Position numbers and translations under genes: made by a program
Shown here: piece after piece, positions 10,087 through 19,608 of the stretch
Numbering within the stretch: the first letter of the stretch is position 1
How the letters are laid out: each line of letters begins with the position of its first letter
Assembly: GCA_011525015.1 (NCBI GenBank)
Contig: WTJC01000015.1
Coordinates: 1 to 64,000 of the forward strand
Direction: 5' to 3'
Source of the DNA: Flavobacteriales bacterium
GTDB taxonomy: Bacteria; Bacteroidota; Bacteroidia; Flavobacteriales; Flavobacteriaceae
Length of the DNA: 64,000 nt
Notes under the pieces: generated by a model
The model's input: the letters and a program-made list of their open reading frames with translations, nothing else
What the model was told of the DNA's origin: nothing
Databases searched by the model: none

Positions 10087-11204
10087 CTATCAAGTTTAGC
10101 AAAAAATTGGAGTTTGTGGTCTTTAAAAAGTTGAGGGTGACCTATCTGAATTAAATCTTTGAGCACTAAATCAGGTCTTACCACGCCTTTTTCATAAAAT
10201 AACACACCTTTACTTGAGTTTGTTTTCAGGGTATTGTAAACCTTATTTTTCTGTACAGCTGATAATTTAGGAATTAAAGGATGTAGCTTCATTAAGGGTT
10301 CAATACTTTGAAATTCAGATGAATTTAGCCAGATACTGGCATTTTTTGCTGTACCAAATACGAATTCCATATCCAGTTGCAGACTTCCTGTGTATTCCAG
10401 GTCTTTCCATATATAATCAAGGTGTGCGTCTTCGTAGAATTTTTGCATATAAGAATCTTTTTGAGGAGCATACCAAATTCCGTTGTATAGGCTTCCACTA
10501 ATAATTTTAGGAGATGTGTCTTGAGTCTTTGCGCGTTCACTCCATTGCAGATAATCTTCCTCTATTTTTAAAAAAATAGAATCTGCTTGTTTTTGTTTAT
10601 CGAATAATAGTCCAAAAACTTTGATCCATTCTGCTCTTGCAAGGGGATGCTGTTCACTCCACTCTCCAATGTAAATTACGGGTACACCTGCTTTTTCGAG
10701 TACAGTAAACTCAGCAGAATTATCGCCAATTGAAAAATTAAAAAAGGCTTCAATCTGGTTGCTGATCATCCATTCTACGTCTGGTTGATTGGACTGACCT
10801 AACTCTCTAATTTCATTATTCTCAATGCGATTTTGAACGTCTTTCGAACTGACATAAGAAGTTCTGCTTATGGCTTTTAGTGAATTGATTTCATCTAATT
10901 CTTGAGCAAATCCAACATGAGAGGTAGAGGAGGTGGCCCAGCGTTTAAGCGGAATTTTAATGGCCGTGGAGGCTTTTTTTAGATCTTTTTCTTTAGAGAT
11001 AAGTGCGAATTGTTGTGTATAAATAGATCCAGGCCATGGATTTTTGATGTTGAGATAGGTTATACCATCTTTTTTTTCAAATGAAAAGCCTTTGGCGTAT
11101 TTAGGAGACCACTGATTTTTTTCAATCGATGTCTGCTTATCATTTGGCGTATTACATCCCGATAAGAGCATGATTATGGCAATAACTAGACCATAGGATT
11201 TCAT
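10083..11204 (-). CDS. ABC transporter substrate-binding lipoprotein (BtuF/FecB-like)
   Basis: Lipobox LLSGC; periplasmic binding-protein pattern; 4-nt overlap with downstream permease. Confidence 0.8.
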   Translation of the reverse strand: MKSYGLVIAIIMLLSGCNTPNDKQTSIEKNQWSPKYAKGFSFEKKDGITYLNIKNPWPGSIYTQQFALISKEKDLKKASTAIKIPLKRWATSSTSHVGFAQELDEINSLKAISRTSYVSSKDVQNRIENNEIRELGQSNQPDVEWMISNQIEAFFNFSIGDNSAEFTVLEKAGVPVIYIGEWSEQHPLARAEWIKVFGLLFDKQKQADSIFLKIEEDYLQWSERAKTQDTSPKIISGSLYNGIWYAPQKDSYMQKFYEDAHLDYIWKDLEYTGSLQLDMEFVFGTAKNASIWLNSSEFQSIEPLMKLHPLIPKLSAVQKNKVYNTLKTNSSKGVLFYEKGVVRPDLVLKDLIQIGHPQLFKDHKLQFFAKLDR

Positions 11205-11216
11205 AGGAAATTTAAC

Positions 11217-12644
11217 TTATCTCAGTTCTAAATTTAGAAATCCTTTGATATTATCGTCTACTTTTTCAAAATTATTACCTGAGAATTTCATACTTGCATT
11301 ATTTCCAGTAAGTTGTGAAATAGCCAAGGACAAAAGTGGTTCATCAATTTGACCTAAAAGCCCTAGATTCACGGGGTCTTCACTATAAAAAACATCCGGT
11401 TCAAAGCCCGCTGTAAAATCTGAAAAACCTGCAGAATTTTCAAATCTTCCGACTATGGGTTGTAAGCCCCACTGCACATTGGGATTGATGAATGATTGTC
11501 TACTTTCACGATACAAATAAGGAAAGTCTGGACTTTGTGGATCATCTACTAAGGTAAGAGAGAATTCGTTTTTACCTCTTGTTTTGTCCCCAACCAAGAC
11601 CACATCCATATAGGGGGCCAAGCCGTTGATCAACAATTCACTTGCAGAGGCTGTACCACTCTCGGTAATGATGATAATTTTATTGAGCCCTAGACTGTTT
11701 ATTGAACTTCCTCCCAGGGTTTGATCTCTGAAATTTTCATTTAAGGCTTCATTGCTAAAACGCCCCTGCCAAAGTGCATTCCAGCGTTGTCGTGCAAATA
11801 ATAATTCTGTATTGCTACTGTAAATCATACTTGCAAGAATGGCTGCATTCGCTGTAGATCCACCTGAGTTATAACGCAAATCTAAAATCAAGGAGTTCAC
11901 TTGATTGTTTTTAAAATTCGTAAAAACTTGATTGAGTTCTTCTTCGTAATTCGATATAAAAGCATTGTATATAAGGTAACCAATCTTCTGATTATCAATA
12001 GTGTAAATACTGTCTTTGAAGACAGGATTCTCTACAAGCCCCTCTGTTTTAACCAGTGTAATTGATTCTTGTTCATCTGTCCACTCCTGGTTTTCAAAAC
12101 GGATTTTAGTTAAACGTAAAGATGTCTTTGAACTCGATAAAAGGTCTTGGTAATTACTTTCGTCTAGCACAACACCGTCAACAGTTCCAAATAAATCTCC
12201 GCGTTTAATTCCTAAGGCCGCAGCGCTAGAATTAGGAATGACGTATTTGACAGCGACTATAATTCTGTCATCGAATCCAAGTCTGTAGAGCCTGTATACC
12301 ATTCCATCATCTGTTCTGATTCCTTGAAGAAAGTTGGTTAATGCTCTGTAATCTTGACTGTAAAAACTGAATCGATCTTCAGGGTGTAAAATGTTTTCGA
12401 ATAGCGAGACTGGATTATTGTATTCCTTTAAAAAGTCGATGTAATCCTCTGAATTGTCAAGTTTGGAATTATTTAAAATGGGTTGCTGATCTTTCCAGAA
12501 ATACCAGGTATTGAAGCCTCTCCATATAAAGTCCTGCGTTTGAACCTCATTTGGAATTTCAAAAAAAATCCCGTCGTCATTTTTAGAACAACTCGTAATG
12601 ACTAGCGCTATTGAAAAAATTAGATAAGCAAGTTTAGCTCGCAT
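11217..12644 (-). CDS. S41 family peptidase, lipoprotein (C-terminal processing protease-like)
   Basis: Lipobox VITSC; LILDLRYNSGGSTANAA; TESGTASASELLINGL catalytic region. Confidence 0.88.
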   Translation of the reverse strand: MRAKLAYLIFSIALVITSCSKNDDGIFFEIPNEVQTQDFIWRGFNTWYFWKDQQPILNNSKLDNSEDYIDFLKEYNNPVSLFENILHPEDRFSFYSQDYRALTNFLQGIRTDDGMVYRLYRLGFDDRIIVAVKYVIPNSSAAALGIKRGDLFGTVDGVVLDESNYQDLLSSSKTSLRLTKIRFENQEWTDEQESITLVKTEGLVENPVFKDSIYTIDNQKIGYLIYNAFISNYEEELNQVFTNFKNNQVNSLILDLRYNSGGSTANAAILASMIYSSNTELLFARQRWNALWQGRFSNEALNENFRDQTLGGSSINSLGLNKIIIITESGTASASELLINGLAPYMDVVLVGDKTRGKNEFSLTLVDDPQSPDFPYLYRESRQSFINPNVQWGLQPIVGRFENSAGFSDFTAGFEPDVFYSEDPVNLGLLGQIDEPLLSLAISQLTGNNASMKFSGNNFEKVDDNIKGFLNLELR

Positions 12645-12658
12645 AGATTTGTTTTTGA

Positions 12659-13999
12659 CTATACCCCTGTATAATTTGAGGGAGTTATAGCATTCAATTC
12701 TTTTTTGATGGTATCACTTACCTCCAGAGTATTTATAAATTCCTTGATAGCGTTCTCTGAAATTTCGTTATTATTTCTCGTCAGTGCTTTCAGCGCCTCG
12801 TAGGGATTTGGATAATTTTCTCTTCTGAGTATGGTTTGTATTGCCTCTGCTACAACAGCCCAATTGTTTTCTAAATCTGCTTCGAATTGTTTAACATTTA
12901 ATACCAGTTTTTGTAATCCTTTTTGAATTGAATTTAAAGCGATTAGGGTATGAGAAAAGGGTACTCCCACATTTCTGAGCACCGTGCTATCCGTTAAATC
13001 TCGTTGAAGACGAGAAACAGGTAATTTAGCTGATAAATGTTCGAAAATTGCATTAGCTATACCTAAATTTCCTTCTGCGTTTTCAAAATCAATAGGATTG
13101 ACTTTGTGAGGCATAGCAGAAGATCCTACTTCATTTTTATTTATTTTTTGTTTAAAATAATCCATGGAAATATAACTCCATACATCGCGACAAAAGTCAA
13201 TTAGAATAGTGTTAATGCGCTTTAAACTATCAAATTGAGCAGCCAGGTGATCGTAATGTTCAATTTGTGTTGTGGGAAAGGAGTGATGTAATCCCAATTT
13301 TTGTTCTACGAAAGTCTTACCAAAATTAATCCAATCTTCATTTGGAAAAGCAACCTTGTGAGCATTGAAGTTTCCTGTTGCTCCGCCGAATTTAGCTGCG
13401 TTCGGAATAGATCTTAATAATTGTAATTGTTGCCTAATTCGTTCGATAAATACATCGATTTCTTTACCAAGTCGAGTAGGAGAGGCCGGTTGTCCGTGAG
13501 TTCTCGCTAACATAGGTATAGCGCTCCACTGTACTGACAGCTCATTTAAATTATTTAAAAGTTGTTCTATTTCTGTAAAATAAACCTCGTTTAAGGATTC
13601 CTTAATTGATAAGGGTATTGCCGTATTATTGATGTCTTGAGAGGTTAAACCAAAGTGAACGAATTCAAGACAGTCACTTAAATTTAATTTTTGAAATGCC
13701 TCTTTGATAAAATATTCTACGGCTTTAACGTCGTGATTGGTCGTTTGTTCAATTTCTTTGACTCTTTGTACTTCTTCATCACTCATATTCAAATAAATCG
13801 AGCGCAGTTCGTCAAAGTTTGAACTGTTCAAGTGTTTGAGAGGTTGAATTCCTAATTCTATTAGAGCGATAAAGTACTCTATTTCAACCCGAACGCGATA
13901 TTTAATCAGTGCAGCCTCGGAAAAATAAGGGGATAGAGCTTTTGTTTTCGATTGATACCTACCGTCAATTGGTGAAATCGCGAAGAGCGAATGCGTCAT
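12659..13999 (-). CDS. purB: Adenylosuccinate lyase
   Basis: SPIDGRYQSKTKALSPYFSE; HFGLTSQDINNTA; TRTHGQPASPT; GSSAMPHKVNPIDFENAEGN. Confidence 0.95.
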   Translation of the reverse strand: MTHSLFAISPIDGRYQSKTKALSPYFSEAALIKYRVRVEIEYFIALIELGIQPLKHLNSSNFDELRSIYLNMSDEEVQRVKEIEQTTNHDVKAVEYFIKEAFQKLNLSDCLEFVHFGLTSQDINNTAIPLSIKESLNEVYFTEIEQLLNNLNELSVQWSAIPMLARTHGQPASPTRLGKEIDVFIERIRQQLQLLRSIPNAAKFGGATGNFNAHKVAFPNEDWINFGKTFVEQKLGLHHSFPTTQIEHYDHLAAQFDSLKRINTILIDFCRDVWSYISMDYFKQKINKNEVGSSAMPHKVNPIDFENAEGNLGIANAIFEHLSAKLPVSRLQRDLTDSTVLRNVGVPFSHTLIALNSIQKGLQKLVLNVKQFEADLENNWAVVAEAIQTILRRENYPNPYEALKALTRNNNEISENAIKEFINTLEVSDTIKKELNAITPSNYTGV

Positions 14000-14065
14000 G
14001 TTCTATAAATTAAAACCTTAAAAATAAGAGTATATTCTCAAATAATAGATACAACAGTTATTTTA

Positions 14066-16384
14066 CTAACTGATGATCATTTCTTGAGGCAATGATATTG
14101 TAAATGTTGTGCCTTTTCCTAATTCAGATGCTATACTAATTTCTCCGTTAAATGATGATACCAAATCTTTGACGATGTAAAGCCCCATTCCAGAAGAGTT
14201 TTCTGTGTTACCGAGTTTCGAAAATGCGTCGAATATCTTTTTGTGAAACTTTTCTTCGATACCGATTCCGTTATCCTCCACAGTGATTGATATACCCTCC
14301 GCTTTTACTTCTGATTTGACGTGAACAAAAGATTTTTTTGCAGGGTCACTGTACTTGCATGCATTTTCTATCAGGTTTTGAAATAATTGATTTATTCGAG
14401 CTTCTTCTGTGTGAACAATAGGAAAATCACCTGAAGATTCGATATCAATTTGAGGATAGTCTAAACGCAAATCTTGACAAAGCTTTTGAAGGATAAAATT
14501 CAAATCCACATCCGTTTTTTGCGTAGCGGTATTATCCATTTCGGCAAAATTCAAGGTGTCACCAATAAGTTTGTCCATTTTTTGAAGAGAAGCATCTACA
14601 ATTTCTAAATAATCCTTGCTTTGCTGCGAGAGTTGGTGGCTATTTTCTTCTTCTAACCAACTAAGGGCTGCTGATATTGACCTTAAGGGTGATTTGAGGT
14701 CATGAGAAACAACATGGGCATAATTACTCAATTTTTTGTTGCGGATATTCAAATCATCAATCAACTTTTTTTGAGCTTTTTCTAACATTTTAGTTTTAGT
14801 GATGTCAAAATGAACCCCAATTGAACCCGTCACTTCTCCTTTTTCATTAATATTTGGGCCGCCGGCAATCAGCATGTATTTTTCTTCTTGGTTTTTTGAA
14901 TAATACTTTAGTTCATATGAGCTTACATTATGTTCTTCTCTTTTCTTATTAGTATTTCTTATAAGCTCTGCTTCTGATTGGTCTACCAATAATTCATGGG
15001 CTATTTGACCGACTAGCTCTTCTTTTGAATACCCAGTCATTCTGCATGTAGCTTCATTCACTGACATAATTTGATCATCATTGTTGACTTCCATTAAGCC
15101 CAACTCCATATTTTCTATGATATTCATATACTTTTGGTAGTCAATGATTAAATTTTGCTCTTTTTGATGCTGAATAGTGGCATCAATATAAATCCATAAA
15201 TGACCTATAATCGTTTCGTTTTGAAAAATTGGATAATACGATCGCTCTAAAATTCTATCATCGGCTAACACCAATTTTTTGCCCAACTCTTCTTGTTTGT
15301 CGTATTCAAGCTTCAGCATGCCCTCAATGAATTCATCTGGATTTTTGAACATGGGTTTAAACATGTTTCGGGCGTCAGTACAATGCATACCAATGAAATT
15401 CGAAGGGTCTGCATCGACTTTAAAAATGTCCAAAAATTGATTGTTTAAAAAGGCAATTCGATTGTCTCCGTCTTCGTAAACCATACCAAAATTTAATTTG
15501 GTCATAGCTACTTTTAATATTTCATTGGATAGAATGATTTCTTTTTGATTCGATCTCACCAACTTGAATAAATCTTCATTTTTAACATTTAGTCTTAAAA
15601 TAGAGGTGAAAAAATGTAGAAGATCGTATTGACGTCTATTGAATTTATTTTGTGCTTTTGAGAATGCATACAACACATATCTGCTTCCTGATCCACAAAC
15701 AATTGGAATGTATAATTCTGATTTTATAGCTTTTCTTTGATGTGGTTCAGTTGTTTCTTGAATGAAAACGGGTTCAAATTGCTTTTTGATTTGAGCCATC
15801 TCATTCCTTTTTGAAGAAGTGAAATCGTTCTTATCAAAATCATTTTCTAATTGAGCGTTAATTACTTCAAAATCTATTGATGTGCTATCCTTTAGCTTAT
15901 AGAGGATATAATTCTCAGGACTTAAGAGTTTTTTTACCAGCTCAATAAATTGAGAGGTCTTTTCTTCGTGTTTCAGAGTAGCTACAAGTGTTTCAAAAAA
16001 CTGTTCACGAAGAGCCGTGAATTCGTTCTCGTCAGAACTAATCATCTTCGAAAGCGTGATATCTTTTGCTAAAATTTGCACGTACTTTTTTTGATTTTCG
16101 TCACTCTTGATTAAATCAAAGTACATTTTAAGATGTTTTAATTCGTTTTGGCCGTTTAAAAACTCAAAATCTAATTCATGACTATTTTCGGTTTCCCAAA
16201 CATTTTGAACTACGGGTTTTAACCTTGTCCAATTTTCTTCGGGAAGGTCTTCGATATGCTTGTATTCAAGTCGTGATTTATCGATACCGATAAGCTCGTA
16301 GCCGGCATCGTTGGCTTGGATAATCTTTCCTTCGTAGGACACTAAGGCAAGAGCATCTGATAATTGGTTGATGTTAATATGCAT
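14066..16384 (-). CDS. Multi-PAS-domain sensor histidine kinase
   Basis: Repeated PAS-like segments; HisKA YAHVVSHDLKSPLRSISAAL; HATPase NACKYSDP, VEDNGIGIEE, GMGLYIVKDLV. Confidence 0.88.
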   Translation of the reverse strand: MHININQLSDALALVSYEGKIIQANDAGYELIGIDKSRLEYKHIEDLPEENWTRLKPVVQNVWETENSHELDFEFLNGQNELKHLKMYFDLIKSDENQKKYVQILAKDITLSKMISSDENEFTALREQFFETLVATLKHEEKTSQFIELVKKLLSPENYILYKLKDSTSIDFEVINAQLENDFDKNDFTSSKRNEMAQIKKQFEPVFIQETTEPHQRKAIKSELYIPIVCGSGSRYVLYAFSKAQNKFNRRQYDLLHFFTSILRLNVKNEDLFKLVRSNQKEIILSNEILKVAMTKLNFGMVYEDGDNRIAFLNNQFLDIFKVDADPSNFIGMHCTDARNMFKPMFKNPDEFIEGMLKLEYDKQEELGKKLVLADDRILERSYYPIFQNETIIGHLWIYIDATIQHQKEQNLIIDYQKYMNIIENMELGLMEVNNDDQIMSVNEATCRMTGYSKEELVGQIAHELLVDQSEAELIRNTNKKREEHNVSSYELKYYSKNQEEKYMLIAGGPNINEKGEVTGSIGVHFDITKTKMLEKAQKKLIDDLNIRNKKLSNYAHVVSHDLKSPLRSISAALSWLEEENSHQLSQQSKDYLEIVDASLQKMDKLIGDTLNFAEMDNTATQKTDVDLNFILQKLCQDLRLDYPQIDIESSGDFPIVHTEEARINQLFQNLIENACKYSDPAKKSFVHVKSEVKAEGISITVEDNGIGIEEKFHKKIFDAFSKLGNTENSSGMGLYIVKDLVSSFNGEISIASELGKGTTFTISLPQEMIIS

Positions 16385-16409
16385 AAAAACGCGATCTTTT
16401 CAGTTTTAC

Positions 16410-16417
16410 TAAGTTTG
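16410..16417 (+). promoter_or_regulatory. Candidate -7 element TAAGTTTG upstream of trmH-like gene
   Basis: Matches TAnnTTTG in the divergent intergenic region. Confidence 0.4.
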
Positions 16418-16489
16418 TGTTTTTTAGTAGAATCTTTCGAGTTTTACCCATTTTATTCTAAAATTAACGAAACCTTTTAAGATGGTAAA

Positions 16490-17146
16490 ATGAATAATGA
16501 CTTATTTGAATATTTAAAAGGCTTTGTAAGCCCTTCGAGGCTTTTAAGATTTGAGGAGGTCTTAACTTCAAGGACCAGGCATATTTGTGTTGCTGTTGAG
16601 GATATTTATCAGCTGCACAATACTTCTGCTATTTTAAGAAGTTGCGACTCTTTTGGTATTCAAGATGTACATATTTTGGAACATCGTTTTAATGATAGAT
16701 TAGACACTCAAATAGCGATGGGAGCAGATAAATGGCTAAGTATGCACAAGCACGAGTCTACTGAAACCTGCCTTAAACATTTAAAAACCAAAGGATATAA
16801 AATTGTTGCGACTGTACCTGATGATAAGGCCAAGTCTTTTCAGGATATTGAACTCAACAAAAAGATGGCCCTTTTTTTTGGCACAGAAAAATCCGGTTTA
16901 AGTGACGGTGTTATCGAGCAAGCGGATGAATTTATTACCATTCCTACCACTGGCTTTACCAAGAGTTTAAATGTTTCGGTTTCAGCTGCTATCATTTTAC
17001 AATTTATTACTGAAAAATTGAGAAAATCAGATATAAATTGGGAACTCCAAGAGTTGGATAAACAAGTTTTGAGATTTGAATGGATAAAAAAATCCATCAA
17101 AGACGTCGAGCGTATCAGTGAACGATTTTTATCTAATTCGCTCTAG
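16490..17146 (+). CDS. TrmH-family RNA methyltransferase (SpoU)
   Basis: EDIYQLHNTSAILRSCDSFGIQDVHILE; LFFGTEKSGLSDGVIEQADEFITIPTTGFTKSLNVSVSAAI. Confidence 0.9.
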   Translation: MNNDLFEYLKGFVSPSRLLRFEEVLTSRTRHICVAVEDIYQLHNTSAILRSCDSFGIQDVHILEHRFNDRLDTQIAMGADKWLSMHKHESTETCLKHLKTKGYKIVATVPDDKAKSFQDIELNKKMALFFGTEKSGLSDGVIEQADEFITIPTTGFTKSLNVSVSAAIILQFITEKLRKSDINWELQELDKQVLRFEWIKKSIKDVERISERFLSNSL

Positions 17147-18778
17147 AAGTACGGTTTCAAAATCGGTTTCAAAAGATAAAACTCCATCGATCACCTCAGC
17201 CTCAATAGCTGAATACACATCACGCCATTTGGATTTTTCTAAGGTCTTATCACTTAAAACAATATTTTTTCTTTTCTCCTTAATTTCAAGGCCAATGATT
17301 ACTTTTTCTTCTTTTGTTGACCTACTGAAGTAATAGGGGCTGCTGCTTATTTGCTGGTGTTTGCCTAAGGCCAGACTCTTTTTGTGATTTTTTCGAAATG
17401 CACCAAGTTTTTTCCAATGCTTTAAAATCTTTTGAGTGTTTGCGTCTTGCTCAATGCTTTCCCAGTTCATATTCGAACGAAGATTGGCATCTCCTACTGC
17501 GCCTTCAATTTGTAATGGTCGAGCACTTTCATCTCCGTAATAAATTTGAATTGCTCCAGGACTCAGTAATAAGGCATTAGCTGTTTTTATGGGTTGAATT
17601 CGACTTACGTCAAAGGAGTAGGCATCATCATGAGATTGCAGATAATTTAAAAACCCACCGTACTGCCCTTTGTCATGCAATAGTTCATCGTATTTGCTAA
17701 AGAGTGATTCATAATCATTCTTAGTATCATTTTTGAATTCGAAATTGATGAGCGCATCATAACCAAAGTCAAAATAATTTACAGACCGATCTCCAAAATT
17801 GTAATCTTTTCCTTTTGAGGTTTCATATCCATATACTTCACCGACCATATAAAAAGGTTCATTCTCAAATTGATAATCTTCATTTTGTTGTTTGTAATAC
17901 TCAAATGAGTATTCGGCTTCTTTTTTGAGATCAGCCCAAATGTATTCGTCTGTGTGTTTGGTAGTATCAACACGAAATGCATTAATTCCAAACTCTTTGA
18001 TGTAGTCGGTTAGCCATTTAACAATATAATAGGAGGGAGTTCTTGGGTGATTTGTTCGTTCAAAGAATGCATCTAATTCCATGACTTCTTGTTCATATCT
18101 ACCCTCGTTTTTCCATTTTTCAATTAGAAATGTTGGAAGTTCAACTTCATTTTCAGAATCGGTGAGAATGTCCGGAAGGTTTGCGACAAGGGTACAACTT
18201 GTTGTTCCGGCGTAGTCTTGAAAATTACATGTAGGGTCAGTTCTAACCCAGTCATCTGGCCATTTAAAATCAATTGGAGTTACAGGCCCTGTGTGATTTA
18301 AAACTGCGTCCATCACAATACGAATTCCCCTTTGATGTGCTGCTTTGATCATTTGTTGTAAGTCTTGGGTGTTACCGAAATTCGGTTCAAGAGCGGTCCA
18401 ATCTCTGGTCCAATAGCCGTGGTATGCATACGTTTCCCCAGTACCCTCATCAGTGGAGTCATAATTTTGTTCTACAAAAGGACTTAACCATATCGCATCA
18501 ATACCTAAATCGCTAAAGTAGCCTTCATTGATTTTTTGAGTAATTCCAGCAAAATTCCCTCCTTCAAAGCCTCTTAAAACTGCCGTTTCCTTGTATTCTT
18601 GTGTTCTAGAACTCTCAGAATCTCCTCGGTGAAAACGGTCTGTTAATAAAAAATAAACAGTGGCTGAATCCCAGTTGAAGAAATTTTCTTGCTTATTATT
18701 GACGATAGAATTTGTTTCTGACTGACAGGACAATAGTAAAAGTAACACTGCCGCGCTTAAATAGGAAATTGGTTTCAT
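17129..18778 (-). CDS. GH13 alpha-amylase family lipoprotein
   Basis: Lipobox LLLSC; YFLLTDRFHRGD; GIRIVMDAVLNHTGP; INAFRVDTTKH; LQSHDD. Confidence 0.92.
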   Translation of the reverse strand: MKPISYLSAAVLLLLLSCQSETNSIVNNKQENFFNWDSATVYFLLTDRFHRGDSESSRTQEYKETAVLRGFEGGNFAGITQKINEGYFSDLGIDAIWLSPFVEQNYDSTDEGTGETYAYHGYWTRDWTALEPNFGNTQDLQQMIKAAHQRGIRIVMDAVLNHTGPVTPIDFKWPDDWVRTDPTCNFQDYAGTTSCTLVANLPDILTDSENEVELPTFLIEKWKNEGRYEQEVMELDAFFERTNHPRTPSYYIVKWLTDYIKEFGINAFRVDTTKHTDEYIWADLKKEAEYSFEYYKQQNEDYQFENEPFYMVGEVYGYETSKGKDYNFGDRSVNYFDFGYDALINFEFKNDTKNDYESLFSKYDELLHDKGQYGGFLNYLQSHDDAYSFDVSRIQPIKTANALLLSPGAIQIYYGDESARPLQIEGAVGDANLRSNMNWESIEQDANTQKILKHWKKLGAFRKNHKKSLALGKHQQISSSPYYFSRSTKEEKVIIGLEIKEKRKNIVLSDKTLEKSKWRDVYSAIEAEVIDGVLSFETDFETVLLERIR

Positions 18779-18787
18779 TGGTATGCT

Positions 18788-19564
18788 TTATCTGTTGAGA
18801 ATTCTGTACTCTTCGTAGCAACTGCTTATGGCTTCTAATATTTGCAGGTCATTTGCCGTAGTAATAAAACTGTTTGAAAAATCACAATTATTTAAAATGT
18901 CATCTATATCCATTTTTTCCAACTGCAATAATTCCATTAAGGTAAGCCTGTCAAATTTGGTTGCTAAAAGATCTCTGATATTTTGATCGGCCTTCATCTC
19001 ATTGAGCTTTTTCATTTGCCTCGGTCTTTTACCAAAAAGATTTCGAAGTAAATCTGCTGGATTTAAAATGGCACCTAAGATTTTTGTGACTGAATTGGGC
19101 CCCTTACGGCTTTCATAACTCTTGTTGAGACCAGAGATACTGTATTGAAAGGCGTCGTTGGTGGGTATGTATTTTACATCGATATCGAGGTAACCCGTGA
19201 GTTGATAGGGTCTAACAACGACTTCTTCTAAGGCAAAAGCCAATTCATTTAAGCTCACCTGAGTTCCATCAAAACGAAGCATATCGTTGCTAACTCTGAC
19301 TTTCTCTGGCTTGAAACCTAAAAAGGTAAAGTACAAAGTGTCATTTACACGGGCTTGAATTTGATAATTTCCGTCTTTATCGGTAATGGCTCCCCGTACT
19401 AGATTTAAATTTATGACGTGAACACTCTCTAAGGCAACTTGTGTTTGCGCGTTGATGACATTCCCCTTGATTATTGATGCAGGAAGACTATCATTAGTTA
19501 TCTCTTGGGCAAATCCTTGAGAAATACAAAGGAGCGTAATTGCTAAAAATTTCCATTTCGACAT
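18788..19564 (-). CDS. Carboxypeptidase-regulatory-like domain secreted protein
   Basis: Signal peptide; IIKGNVINAQTQVALESVHVINLNLVRGAITDKDGNYQIQARVNDTLYFTFLGF. Confidence 0.8.
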   Translation of the reverse strand: MSKWKFLAITLLCISQGFAQEITNDSLPASIIKGNVINAQTQVALESVHVINLNLVRGAITDKDGNYQIQARVNDTLYFTFLGFKPEKVRVSNDMLRFDGTQVSLNELAFALEEVVVRPYQLTGYLDIDVKYIPTNDAFQYSISGLNKSYESRKGPNSVTKILGAILNPADLLRNLFGKRPRQMKKLNEMKADQNIRDLLATKFDRLTLMELLQLEKMDIDDILNNCDFSNSFITTANDLQILEAISSCYEEYRILNR

Positions 19565-19608
19565 TGTAATGAGCCTGTTCTGTGAGTTCTTACACTGAAG
19601 TTAGTACT

